NCBI GenBank assembly: GCA_020137815.1 | Contig: CM035351.1 | Span: forward strand, 9,757,969 to 9,821,968 | Length of the DNA: 64,000 bases | Source of the DNA: Hormiphora californensis | Taxonomy: Eukaryota; Ctenophora; Tentaculata; Cydippida; Pleurobrachiidae | Reading direction: 5' to 3' | The notes under the pieces: generated by a model | What the model was told of the DNA's origin: nothing | The model's database searches: none | The model's input: the letters and a program-made list of their open reading frames with translations, nothing else | Position numbers and translations under genes: made by a program | Shown: one piece after another, positions 1-24,700 of the stretch | Layout of the letters: every line of letters begins with the position of its first letter | Position numbering within the stretch: position 1 is the stretch's first letter

Positions 1-441
1 AGGTCGATCCCCAACGTTGATACCTTTAAAGCTCGCCTGAAAACACATCTCATCGTTGGTGCATTTGGAGTGGGTGATGGGGAACCCATGGCTGAGTTGT
101 AATGTTTGTTGTAGTTGTGGGGTCTGCGGGCAGTCAGTGTCATCCTCTCTCTAGTCATGTTATTAAATCACTATCTGGTATCCTTTTTTGAGCAGGTGTG
201 AGTATAGCGTGTTTAAAATTATATCTACAGGTTTATGGGACCAGTTATTCCCCCAGTTTGATAAGTCCAGTTAATTTGGTTTTCCATATATTGTCTTTTT
301 CAACCAGAATTGTTCGTGTGCGATATTTTTACTCTAGGATATACCGCTCTGATGACTCGTCGGAACATCGCCAATATTTTGACATGTTTCCGTCGGGTAT
401 GGGCGGTATATAAGCGCGGAATATTATTATTATTATTATTA
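1..441 (+). mobile_element. 3' end of L2/CR1-like LINE
   Basis: An open frame enters the window and stops at the TAA at 100-102. Its last 34 residues contain TFKARLKTHL, the pattern found at the C-terminus of L2/CR1-clade reverse transcriptase ORFs (the F-K-x-x-L-K-T-H-L motif). About 320 bases of 3' UTR follow, ending in GGCGGTATATAAGCGC and an (ATT)n tail at 423-441, which is the usual 3' end of this LINE group. The rest of the element lies outside the window. Confidence 0.72.
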
Positions 442-751
442 TCTAATTTGTGTCTAACCTCGAATTGTAATGATTTGATACAAGATACGGGACGTGGTTC
501 AGTGACCTAATCTGTGTCTAACCTCGAATTTCAATGAGTTGATACGAGATACGGGACGTGTTTCAGGGACCTAATTTGTGTCTAACCTCGAATTTCAATG
601 AGTTGACACGAGATACGGGACGTGGTTCAGCGACCTAATCGGTGACTAAGATCGAATTGAAATGAGTTGATACGAGATACGGGACGCAGTTCAGCGACCT
701 AATCAGAACCTAATGTCGAATTGCAATGCTTTGATAAACGATACATTACGG
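442..751 (+). repeat. 64-bp tandem repeat, about five units
   Basis: The start of the unit (TCTAAT or CCTAAT) recurs at 442, 506, 570, 634 and 698, a constant 64-bp period. Each unit carries the words CCTCGAATT and ACGAGATACGGGACG with scattered substitutions, the last unit being the most diverged. Two units of the same family lie inverted at 63318-63445. Confidence 0.9.
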
Positions 752-880
752 ACCTACCTTAAATTCAGACCTACCCTAAATTCAGACCTACCCTAAATTC
801 AGACCTACCCTAAATTCAGACCTACCCTAAATTCAGACCTACCCTAAATTCAGACCTACCCTAAATTGACCTACCCTAAA
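752..880 (+). repeat. 17-bp tandem repeat
   Basis: About seven copies of ACCTACCCTAAATTCAG directly follow the 64-bp array, the last ones being imperfect. The same order of arrays occurs in reverse complement near 63290. Confidence 0.9.
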
Positions 881-882
881 TT

Positions 883-1106
883 CTGTCGAAGTTCTACCGA
901 CCTGCCAAGAATTGATCATGTTTAGCGTCTTTTTTGACCCACTATTCCTCAAATGCTGATACTCGCGGGTATTTTCCGTAAAACTAGAGACAATTATCTG
1001 CCAGGAGCAACAAACGAGATGCAAATCGGTTCAGTAGTTCCTTGCAGCCAGGTCTTTAAAAAAGTTTGCTCTAAAATCAATAACGGGCCGGAGGCCTGTA
1101 TGTGAG
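883..1106 (+). repeat. Inverted-repeat copy paired with 12379-12601
   Basis: This 220-bp segment is the diverged reverse complement of 12379-12601. Shared words include CAGGTCTTT, GTTTGCTCTAAAATCAATAA and ACTCGCGGGTATTTTCCGT. The pair brackets the first five exons of the METTL24-like gene. Confidence 0.8.
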
Positions 1107-1307
1107 ATCGATCTCGGTCGCTGCGCGATCTCACTCAGGGATCAATGTGGCCAAGGTATCGCGACCTTATTCAGACTTGTATAATGAGTTTAATTTGTAC
1201 ACACTGCAGAGTGCAGGGTCCACATGAGACACATGTTGTACACGTCTCATCTGTGGTTATATTTTCCATGAGGTTATCCTACACGAGTCACACACCACAC
1301 TCTCAAC

Positions 1308-14384
<13,077 letters not shown>

Positions 14385-15299
14385 ATGGAAAATCGAAATT
14401 GCGAAAAGAAAATTGAAAATTTTGACAGCGCTACTGTACTTATTGTCTGATCGGCGATTTCAACTTTGTTTTAGACAACTTTCACGTTGTCCTACGAACT
14501 TCCCGCTTGGTAGTTCGTGTTGCCTTGACACCTAGAGCACACGTTCAAAATTTCATGCAAATCGGAGTTACGGTTTTTACGTCACCGTAAAATAACCACT
14601 TTTTTGCGTACACGATGGAAGCCACGGTTTTAAAGCTATCACCATGAAAATTTGGGAGTCGGTAGGTCGACTAGAAAAGCTAGAAAAGAGCAAATTAAAC
14701 TATAAATCATGATTTTATGATACATATTTTGCCAACGTAGGTCAACTGCTGTATTTTCAGATATAATTGGTAGTCATATCTAAATTTATGAGTCATAAAT
14801 TATGACTGTCTTAAATTTCAGACGATTTTAAAAACACCTAGAAAGAAGCGATTTAGAGTCTAAATTAAATTAAAATTGACACAGATTTATTTTATAAAAT
14901 TAGTTTTACTGCCGCATTTTCAGTCATAGTCGGTAGTCTTATCTAGAGTTATGACTGTCTTAAGACATTTAATTAAATGTAAAACGATTTTAAAAACTAC
15001 AGAGAAAAGAGCGAATTAGCGTCTAGAACGAGATTGTATCAGATATATCTGATTATGAATGCTTAATAAGCATTGCTTATCCGTGATCATTATCCGTGAC
15101 TACTTAATTATAATCAAAATCATAGAATAAACGCGGAGAACCAATCGCGGATATCAATCGCTAATAAATAATAAATTATAGTACTGGCGGATAACCACGA
15201 TAACCACGATAACTTATAATATCGCGAATAAGTAATATAATATGTAGTACTCATCGCGATATAAAATCATGTCATAGTATAACAAAATGCCTGATGCTA

Positions 15300-15496
15300 G
15301 ATCCAAAAACCAAACAAGTTTGGTGGATAGCCGGGGCCGCAGAAATTAAAAACGTGCGAAAGTTTTGATACATGAACTTTCGAGGCCTGGGGTGCTGTTA
15401 AATTCGCGTTTCCGAAAGTTCATGTATCAAAACTTTCGCACGTTTATTAATTTCCGCGGCCCCGGCTATCCACCAAACTTGTTTGGTTTTTGGATC
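15300..15496. mobile_element. 197-bp MITE in a CTAG target
   Basis: Termini GATCCAAAAACCAAACAAGTTT and inverse, flanked by CTAG on both sides (TA duplication is the simplest reading). Inner arms repeat CGTGCGAAAGTTTTGATACA in inverse orientation. A relative with the same structure lies at 29506-29705. Confidence 0.75.
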
Positions 15497-16382
15497 TAGT
15501 ATTATGATATGCGTTTATGATATCCTTATTGCAAAAAGGTTCCCTTACAATTCATTTCTTAGGAACGGACCGAGCCGGGAACATCATACCACGACATCAC
15601 TACAGTTGCTGCTATCGACTTGCCTTTATCAAAACTCCATACAGAATCAAAAAACAGATGGATGATATTCGATTAGTATAGGACTCGCCCGTTCTCACTA
15701 GCCCTGCTAAATCTTGAGCTGTATGGAAAGATCTCGATGCCCTCTTTCCGAGGAGCCCAATATGATTTGATTTGACCAAGCAATGACAGAGTTATGACCA
15801 AACAAGTCCAATTTTGTTGCTAAAGTTGTGTGAATGTTCCGCTATAACCAATCGATCCTCTATTTGTTTTCAAAATTGGTTATTACTAATGTTTTAGTGA
15901 AAACCCAGTCTTTCTACTGTTCCAGGGATCTGCCATTCAGGGATAAAGAGGCCAAAAATATCATAGGCGAAGGTTTGGTGACATGGACACCTGTGTGAGA
16001 TCGACGTCACACGCAACTGAGATCGATCTCACATTCTCACATACACGCTAAGGACACTCAATCACGTGACCGCAACAACCACATTGAACCAGCTATTGCC
16101 CCAGCCGTTAAATCGGGGCCCGACTGTAATCTGTATAATTAAAATGTATCTTGGGGAGCCATTCTACTACACTCTTTTTCTTTCCTCCTCTTTTTCTTTC
16201 CCCCTCTTTTTCTTTCTTTCAATTAATAAGACAGTCCTTTTCTTTATAATTGAAGCCTTTCTAAGTGGCAAATTTGAAGTATACAGTGTCTTACAGAATT
16301 TCTCTTGTCTCTCACGTGACTAGGCAAGAGCCGCTGCCTGCTAGCCAACCGCAACTAAGTAAAACAATTGGTTCAGTCTATC

Positions 16383-16386
<4 letters not shown>

Positions 16387-16470
<84 letters not shown>

Positions 16471-16544
16471 AGAGAATAGAGTAAGCTGATATCGAGACGC
16501 GAGAGACGAGAGAGAGAGAATCTCTCTCTCATCGCTATAGATCT

Positions 16545-16605
<61 letters not shown>
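16387..16605. repeat. (GA)n and (CT)n microsatellites in inverse pair
   Basis: (GA)n at 16387-16474 and (CT)n at about 16542-16602 flank a 65-base spacer, so the locus can fold into a long hairpin. Confidence 0.9.
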
Positions 16606-16610
<5 letters not shown>

Positions 16611-17311
16611 CACTCTTTCACTCCCTCTCACAGTTTCTCCTTCTCTTACCCGGCCAGTATTCGTTTATAACTTCAAAATTAGGTACCAGCTGCTTACTAT
16701 CATTACAGTAGTCGAACAATTTAGGGTAAATCGTCACCAATAAATTGCTCAAACTGATATGAAACCCGATAGCTGATTTATCAGTCGTTTGAAGAATTTA
16801 CACGCACATGATAACTGCCAGCTGGGGGATTTAACACCCTCCTCGCAGTTTGACAGACCAGTTCCCTTTTTCACGCGTTTCTCTTCATTTGAGTAACATG
16901 CGTGTAAAATTCTAAGTATTGAAAATGTGTGTAAACACACAGTTCTGTCAACAAAAGAAAGGGGAAACATGTCTATTGTCTGCAACACTTTTCAATGTTA
17001 TGTCTCTCATTAGGAGTGAAAAGAATCACATTCCATTCATGTTTCTCTCTCATTTTGTATTGTTCATACTATTAGAGGTGCAACAGCACAACTCTCATTG
17101 TCTCTTTTACTGTTCACTACCTCTGACAGAGTGCATTGCCCCTAATCTTTCTCTCTCTTTCTCAAACATGTTAGGAACAGTAGACACTAAAGTCTTTAAG
17201 TCTACACACATTTTGAGGGTGTCTGTTGACTATTTGCCAGCAGTCCTAGTGTATTTCACCTTGTGTTGTGTCTCTTATTTGTGTGTAATTACTATCGGGT
17301 TTCATAAACTA

Positions 17312-17618
17312 TGAACGTTTGTTAGCCTATCGCGTTATAGGTTTAAATCACCTCCCCCTCACCCTCGGCTGGCGCGTCGGGTTTTAAACCAGTTTAATCG
17401 CCCTGCCGGACAATTAAACTCCAGTTGGCTGTCCCCAGCTCGCGCTGGGAACAGCCAACTGTAGCGAAACTGGGCGTGGGCGCGCACATAGAGAGAATAC
17501 AGAGAAAGAACCACCACTGTGGTCCATTATCAGTTAGAGTTTTACTGTTGATGGGATCCCATTAATGGGATGCCATTCAGTTAGAGTTTCCCCTAACGCG
17601 CCAGTCTACAAACGTTCA
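17312..17618. mobile_element. 307-bp MITE, TA target
   Basis: Termini TGAACGTTTGT and inverse, flanked by TA. The centre holds a strong hairpin CAGTTGGCTGT...ACAGCCAACTG. A diverged relative of the left end is at about 38848. Confidence 0.65.
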
Positions 17619-18309
17619 TAGTTCATTTGCAGACGTATTTAGAATTAGAGTGAGAAAATGCGTACTTTTGTTAACTTATTATTCATGCTGCTTGCTATTT
17701 GACTCACTTCTGGAATGATTCGAAATCCCGTTTGTCCCCACAAAATGAATTCCGAGCTAATTAAAGTTTACAATATTGGTCAACCTATTTATTTGTCCCA
17801 TAGAGTTAATGTGCCAAATTTTTGCGCTCTACGATATCGGGAACCATGCTAGGGACATTTTTTCTGACCATCACTGTAGTTCTCTTTTCAAGCATTTGAC
17901 ATTTCCCTCCAAATGGATTTTTTTGGTTCTGCAGTTGTACTGCACTGCACCCTCCATCCTTCTCCAACCTACTATCTCCATCGTTATGGCCCTCCAGTAT
18001 CCTTTTCTTCTTCCCACTTATGTGTCACTCGATGTTGGGCACGCAGCTGTATGAAAGTTTGATTGTGTTGCGATTTATCAGCTTACTAATACAGTCGGAC
18101 CCCGATTTAGTGGCATCATCGGGGGAAAAAATCCTGCCACTAAATCGAGGTGAGCCATATTTGGCCCATAAAAACCTATTTTATGTCCAAAATGCTATAC
18201 TAAGACTAAAGACACCTCTAACTGTTATATGCAATATTCATGACATGATCATTTCTGATTAGAAATAGAAAACTATAAAATAACTTTTTCAAAAAATTGT
18301 GAAAAATTT

Positions 18310-18372
18310 TCTAAGTTAGGGGGGAGGCACACTGAAGTTGAGCGCGCTCGTTCAAATCTCAACGATTATGTC
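18310..18372. mobile_element. Solo terminus of GGGGGGAGACACACTGAAG family
   Basis: TTAGGGGGGAGGCACACTGAAG and GCGCGCTCGTTCAAATCTC match both ends of the element at 41049-44388. Confidence 0.55.
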
Positions 18373-18614
18373 GAAGCTATAAAAATGTAGATAGGACATT
18401 TTGCAATCAGCTGTCTCATATTGTTTCTCTGTCTTATATTTTGATCATGATTCTTTAAACTTTTTTTCTTCGAAATTTCGTTATTGATTTATTTTCAATG
18501 TCTGGTCCCACTCTAACGTACGATGGGTGGGTGCAAGCCCGAATCGTATCGGGAAATTCTTTTTCTTGACTTTCATAAAGGTCCATTATTTCTTCCTAGT
18601 TAATTTAACTCCTA

Positions 18615-18728
18615 ATGGAACGATTCAAGAGCCAGACCAGTAACAGTGGCTCTACTAGACAACTGAAAAAGTTGAAGAGCAAGAGTTCTTCTCGTCTTTC
18701 GCAGCCACCTAGAATAGCGGCCATGGAG
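18615..18728 (+). CDS. SLC6-like: SLC6 exon 1 (cytoplasmic N-terminus)
   Basis: ATG followed by 38 codons of basic, serine-rich sequence ([18 protein letters not shown]) ending at GAG|GTAAGT. Phase 0 fits exon 2 exactly. The link across a 10.5-kb intron is inferred; it could instead be the first exon of another gene whose remainder I cannot find. Confidence 0.55.
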
Positions 18729-21700
18729 GTAAGTAATAGCTATATTTGGCAAAGAGTACTATGTACCTACACAAAGGGCCACAAGATGATTCCGGTCGAG
18801 CAGCTTGAGGACTTCGTTTGGAATTAGATTTAGCTTTGGCTGTTTTCAGAGTTTTAATCGTCTAAGTTAGTTCATCAAGTGAGATGGGTTCATAATGGTA
18901 ACAGGATCCTCCTTCCCAAGTGATTCCGCTTGGTTGCTGATTAGGTCCGCTTCTGCTAGCAGCATCCTCTTTTTCATATAACGAGATGGTGCAGGGGTGT
19001 TCGTCGGAGTAGAGTTGCTGGAAGAAGTCCTGGAATTTCTCAATCTCTATAGTTGTGTGGGTAACGGGGTTGTCTTTGTCCTGTCTGAGTATTTCAAAAG
19101 CTTTCCAGTTAATTATTTTTCCGTCCTCGATGTTCTTGTTCATCGTGGCATCGCGTGGCATGACTTTGCTTTCCGAATCATCTTCCGGTAGTTACCCTTT
19201 ACACTATAGAAGTTCTTTCTAATTGAATCAGCCTCTGGGAATTTATCTGTTAACCGGGTTGCTTTGCCGAGTAGCCGATCGCGATTAGCAGTTGTTAGTT
19301 TCTTGGTGTGTCATGGCTTGGAGTAGTTGATCTTCGCTGCCTTTCCAAGGTTAGTTGTCTTAAAGGTCAACTTACAAAGTGACTGCACATGGCATAGAAA
19401 AGAGTCATAAACGGACGAGGGTTGGACTTCATCGGCTAGCTTGTTCTCGATAGATGATAGGGAGTCCAGAGTATCAACTTTCTCTTGGGCATCTTGGAAT
19501 GCTGATTTGCGCTCTTCAGAGACGATAAATTTTGCAGGGGCTGTCTCGAACACGTCTCCTAGTTTCTGGTGTGGTGTTAGATTGAAAGGCTGGCATTGGA
19601 TTTGGACGACCAGTGGGCGATGATCTGAGGTGGGGATTAGAGGAAGGACGTTCATGTGATCCACATGTTGTAGCTTAGGATGTCCGACGTGGTGGCGATA
19701 TAGTCAACCACAGCACAGCCATTGTATTGAATACTCGTGAATTTTCTTGTCTTCAGCAAGGGGATACTATATCTGGGACGTAAAACGGTGGGATGGGGAA
19801 ATGACCGTTATCGGACTCATGAGCCTGGTAGGGGTCGTCGGCGATGCGGGCATTGAAGTCACCAGAAATTTTCGATTTGCCGCATACACCTCTAGACGGT
19901 GTAGTAACGGTGTCTAGACGGGTTTTGATAAATCCGCTAAAAGCGGCATAAAATTGCTTGAGATGGGTCAAAAACGTGTTTGATCAAGCTTGAGACGAGT
20001 TATATATATAGACTGCATCATTATCGTTGCGACGGGTCTCAGAAAACGTCTGGACGGTGTCTAGACTGTACCGGCACGATGTCTAGACGTCGTCTAGACG
20101 GTATCGTCTGTTTATTAACAGTTGAAACGGACTTTTACAACCCCTTCTGAAAATCAGATGGTATAGTATAGGTTTAGAAACCTGTAACGGATATATAGTG
20201 ACTATGTGTAGCAAGTACACCTACCATGTCCCGTTTCAGTTGCGAGGGGCAACGTGTAGCAACTAGAGCCGCGCACACAGCAACAACCTGCTCCTTCATA
20301 AACCACTTCATTGATACGTTTTCAGGAAATGTGTGACGCGCAATTCCGCCATGTGGAGCACAATTTAGCGCTACTAAAACACAAGGATTTGTTCTAAACT
20401 GTTTGAGTGATATATCAATGATGGGAAATGTCTGTGTCATTGGTATACCGTCTGGACACCGTCTAGACACCGTTTCTACACCGTCTAGGCGTTGTATGTG
20501 GCAAATCGAAAATTGCCGAAGTCACCTACTAGGATCACAGAGCCATCCTTCTGTTGTAGATTAGACAGTGTTTAATATACACTGCAGATCCTCGCAGTCT
20601 TCTAATTCTATGGTCTCAACACCCGACTTTATATGTCCACTGGAGGCATTTTCAGGTCTAGGAAACCCACACCACCGGTCATTTTGGACACTTGTGAAGT
20701 TCGTGAAATTCGGCGCTGGTGTATCCTACCTTATTTCTTGCAAGCAGACAATGTCTTTTAAATTCTTTAACATTTCCATTTTCCAAGGTTGACTTGTCGT
20801 GGTGCTTTGGTACTCCATTTGAGGTCATATACCTGATGTTCCAGCTGAAGATTATTTTCAGTTCTCTGCGGGTCCAGAATAATTTCTCCGGCAATTTGCG
20901 ATTTGCGGGCATCGCACTATAGACGCAGTACCCACGTACTATAGACGCATTGTAGACGCACTATAGACGCATTATAGACGCAGTATAGACACACGCAATA
21001 TAGACGGACTTTCGTAAGCAGCAGTATAGACGCAGTATACGCGCATTATAACAGCAATATAAACGCATTTTTATAGACGCGACGCAGTATTATAGCCGCA
21101 TTATGGGCGCACTACCCACCCTAAAATCACTTCATAGACGCACTATAATAGACGCATTATAGACTGACTATAGCAGCACCATAAACGCTACATAGACGCA
21201 TATAGACGCATGATAGAAGCATTATAGACGCAAATCGCTTTTTATAGACGCCGCGTCTATAAAAAACGTGCCTTTTAAAGAAGCATTATGGACGTACTCC
21301 AGGCTACAGTGCGATATTTGAGGCGCAGTTGGGCGTTTTATAAACGCATTAACGCATTTTTGTCGCATATAAAAGGAAGCAGTATAGACGCATTATAGAC
21401 GCATTATAGCCGCATGTGTGCGAAATCGATAAAGACGCAATATAGACGCAAAATAAAAAGGAGAGGGAGAGAGAGGGAGGGAGGGAGGGAGAGGGAAGGA
21501 GAGGGAAGGAGAGGGAAAGAGAGGGAGGGACTGAGGGAGGGATACAGGGACAGAAACAGAGACAGACGGATAAAGACCTGAGACAGAAGGACAGAGTAAG
21601 ATGGAAAGAGAGTAACATAGTAGTGAGAGTGATATATTAGAGCGTTTCAGAAATAACTTCGTGTCGCGATATTTCGGGATCTATAAGAGAGAAAGACTTT

Positions 21701-24700
21701 TACCTAGTTTTATCCTGTTCATTGGACGGTTCTCTTTCTAGAAACATGTTTTGAATTATACAATAACAAACACGAGTGTTTTAGAAAACAATTGTTTCAC
21801 TACTAGTGGCCTGGTAGATCATCAGTTCCGATAATGAAATATCAACAAACAAACAAATCAATCCCTGCTCCTTTAGAAACATTTTAATAGCATGAACTTC
21901 CGGGTGTGTCTGCATTTTCCCACAACTTCCGAGCGCTTGTTCAGGGGGGTTATATCCGTCCTCTTGGAGTTTTCCAGTATTTGTACTTTCTCCGTGGTGC
22001 AGAGGTCGCACGATTGTGTTGGTCCATTGGGTGGGTGCCCTCTGTCAATAACCTTCCACTGTATGGTGAAGTCGGTGTTGCTGTCCTTCAATTCCCATAC
22101 ATGTTTCGACAGTTCAGTTGACTTCCTCGCATTTTCCCTCCTGAAGCTGCTCTGGTGTGCATTGTATCTGGTCTTGAATTAATTTTCCGTAAGACCAACG
22201 TAGCTGGATGTTCCAGTTTGTGTTGTTACACTGGCCTCGTAGATCACACCTTTTTGTAGACACTTTTGTTGCAGGGGACATTCAGCTGTTCTTCTACAGT
22301 TGCAGGACCGCTCTGTGTTGGCTGGCACTCCACTGCTTTTCAATACCCGTTTGTTGTGGGCCTTGATGATCTGGCTCATATTGGGCAGGGTGCTAAAGCT
22401 GACTTTAACGGTTCTTCTGTTAAATAGCTTGCGGAGAGGGTGGCCTATGTAGAAGTGTGAGTCCAGTAGTTGGAGGAATTTCTTGCCGATGTTTGTTTTG
22501 GTTAACTGTGAATATGGCGGGGTAAACCAGATCACGTTCCTCTTCCTCCTCCTCTTCTTCCTCTTATTTGTGCCGGGCTCTGTGTAATTGAGGAGTCCTT
22601 CGAAGTTGCTTCTTTTCAATGCCTCCTCGTATGGTCCCTTAGCCTCCATGAACTTCTCTCGGTCGGATGAGAGTTCTGAAATCCTCCTCTCTATCATCTT
22701 CGGCAGGTTCTTCTTGATTGACACTGGGTGGTTGGACCTTTTGTCAACATAGAGTATGGTATTGTCTTTTTTGACATAAGGTTTGTGTGTTTCCGAAGTG
22801 ATGTCGAGGGTGACGTCTAGGAAGTCCGTTTCCTTGGAAGGGATGCTCACTGTGATTTTCAGGCCTTCTTGTTTGAACAATTTTATGAGCTACGTTGGTC
22901 TTACGGAAAATCAATTCAAGACCAGATACAATGCACACCAGAGCAGCTTCAGGAGGGAAAATGCGAGGAAGTCAACTGAACTGTCGAAACATGTATGGGA
23001 ATTGAAGGACAGCAACACCGACTTCACCATATAGTGGAAGGTTATTGACAGAGGGCACCCACCCAATGGACCCACACAATCGTGCGACCTCTGCACCACG
23101 GAGAAAGTACAAATACTGGAAAACTCCAAGAGGACGGATATAACCCCCCTGAACAAGCGCTCGGAAGTTGTGGGAAAATGCAGACACACCGGGAAGTTCA
23201 TGCTAATAAAATGTTTATAAAGGAGCAGGGATTGATTTGTTTGTTTGTTACAATGATGCCATTAGATACATTAGATTACGATTATCATTTTGCATCCTCA
23301 AATCAGTACTAATTCAAATTCGAGGCTACCGAGGGTCTCTCCCATTCTATCCTGATCTAATAGATATGAATCTATAGTACCTCTATTCTTTTTATAAATC
23401 ACGTTATTAGTATAACCTATTTCTATCAATTATGCGAGACGTTGTACAACATGACATTGTAAATTTGTTCTATCTTTTCACGTTTGTTTGTTTGTTGATA
23501 TTTCATTATCGGAACTGATGATCTACCAGGCCACTGGTAGTGAAACAATTGTTTTCCAAAACACTCGTGTTTGTTATTGTACAGTACTCCAGGAAAATTT
23601 CATTGCCCTGTCGAGTTCTCCTGAGGACGCAATCCCCACAAATCACAGTGTTTTGTAGGATTTTATTATGCCTATAAGTTGTACCTGAAAACTTATAACA
23701 GTACGAGACCGAAGGTCGAGTGTTATAAGTGCAACAATAATGATCCGAGACCACAGGTCGAGGCAGATTCTTGTACTTAAGGGTACGCTAACCAAAAATT
23801 TTTTTCGAGTGCAGGGAAATCTCTCACCGTAGGGTTGTAGGCCATGCCAAGGAGACCTCAAATATGCAATTTGAGCTCTCAAGTCGAATTCATATTTTTG
23901 GTACAGCTGCTTGAAAAATGAACTGAAAATAAGTTTTTGGCTTCTCAAAAAATTTTTTTTAAAGATAGGAGCATGAAAATTTGGGGATTTGAAGAGGACA
24001 TGAAGGTGAATAACCACAAAATTTTTTTTTTGCAATCCAAGCTGATTTCCGGTCCTGAGATGGATTTCTTTTTTTCCACTTTAACGCCATATTTGGCCAA
24101 GTTCCGAAAACATGTGAAAGCTGTAAATTGGTGAAAAGTTGCGTCTAACGATTATCTAAGTGGCCATAAATTTTGGGCGCGTCCTTATTTGAGATAAGCT
24201 GTACAGAGTTTTTTTTGTGAAAGCCGTCATTTCAGAAATAAATAAATTCCCTGTATCTCAAAAACGGCTGATCGTAGAGACCTGAGACTATGCTTAAACG
24301 ATTCAGAAGGTCCGATTTTGGGGGGGTCTTCTGAGAGACATTTTGCTCCTACTTCAACCGTTTTTGCTGTAATTGCGAAAAACAAATTCTATGAAAAGGG
24401 CAAAAGCTAAACTCCAATTTCCTGTAATTAGGGAATTTTAGCTAAGAAAGGACCGAAACTATGGAAAAGTGTGTAACAAGCTAATTCCTTCACTATTTGG
24501 TCCATATGGGTCCCTATAATCACCAAAAACAAAATAACAAAAAATCCACGATGGCGAAGATGGGTTTTTGTTTTTCGCAATTACAGAAAAAACGGTTGAA
24601 GTAGGAGCAAAATGTCTCTCAGAAGACCCCCCCAAAATCGGACCTTCTGAATCGTTTAAGCATAGTCTCAGGTCTCTACGATCAGCCGTTTTTGAGATAC

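Larger units (their letters stand above)
14385..18614. other. Intergenic region between METTL24-like and SLC6 genes
   Basis: Outside the MITEs and microsatellites listed separately I see only AT-rich unique sequence. The stretch 15960-16060 holds GAGATCGACGTCACAC-type inverted words also seen at 1100 and 29045. ORFs of up to 131 codons at 16919-17314 have no recognisable domain and no coding-like composition. At 18091-18300 there is a pogo-like left end sharing its interior with 1840-2979. Confidence 0.45.
21759..23582 (-). mobile_element. Penelope-like element with inverted 3' copy
   Basis: The RT-GIY-YIG ORF runs on the minus strand from about 22886 to 21880. A second copy of its 3' part runs on the plus strand from 22888 to 23582, so the two 3' ends point outward as inverted arms of about 430 bp. 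The right arm also carries an insertion of about 245 bp at 23250-23497 flanked by TTTGTTTGTTTGTT. Confidence 0.8.

Noticed and set aside
442-880. CRISPR-like appearance of the 64-bp array
   Set aside because: No repeat-spacer alternation; the whole unit is repeated and diverged.
16265-16631. Arg-Glu and Ser-Leu repeat ORFs
   Set aside because: Both are the GA/CT microsatellites.
16919-17314. 131-codon hydrophobic ORF
   Set aside because: No motif, no splice or homology support, and composition like the surrounding AT-rich DNA.
23643-24035. 130-codon minus ORF
   Set aside because: Crosses the border of the piggyBac-like palindrome at 23781, so it joins unrelated sequences.
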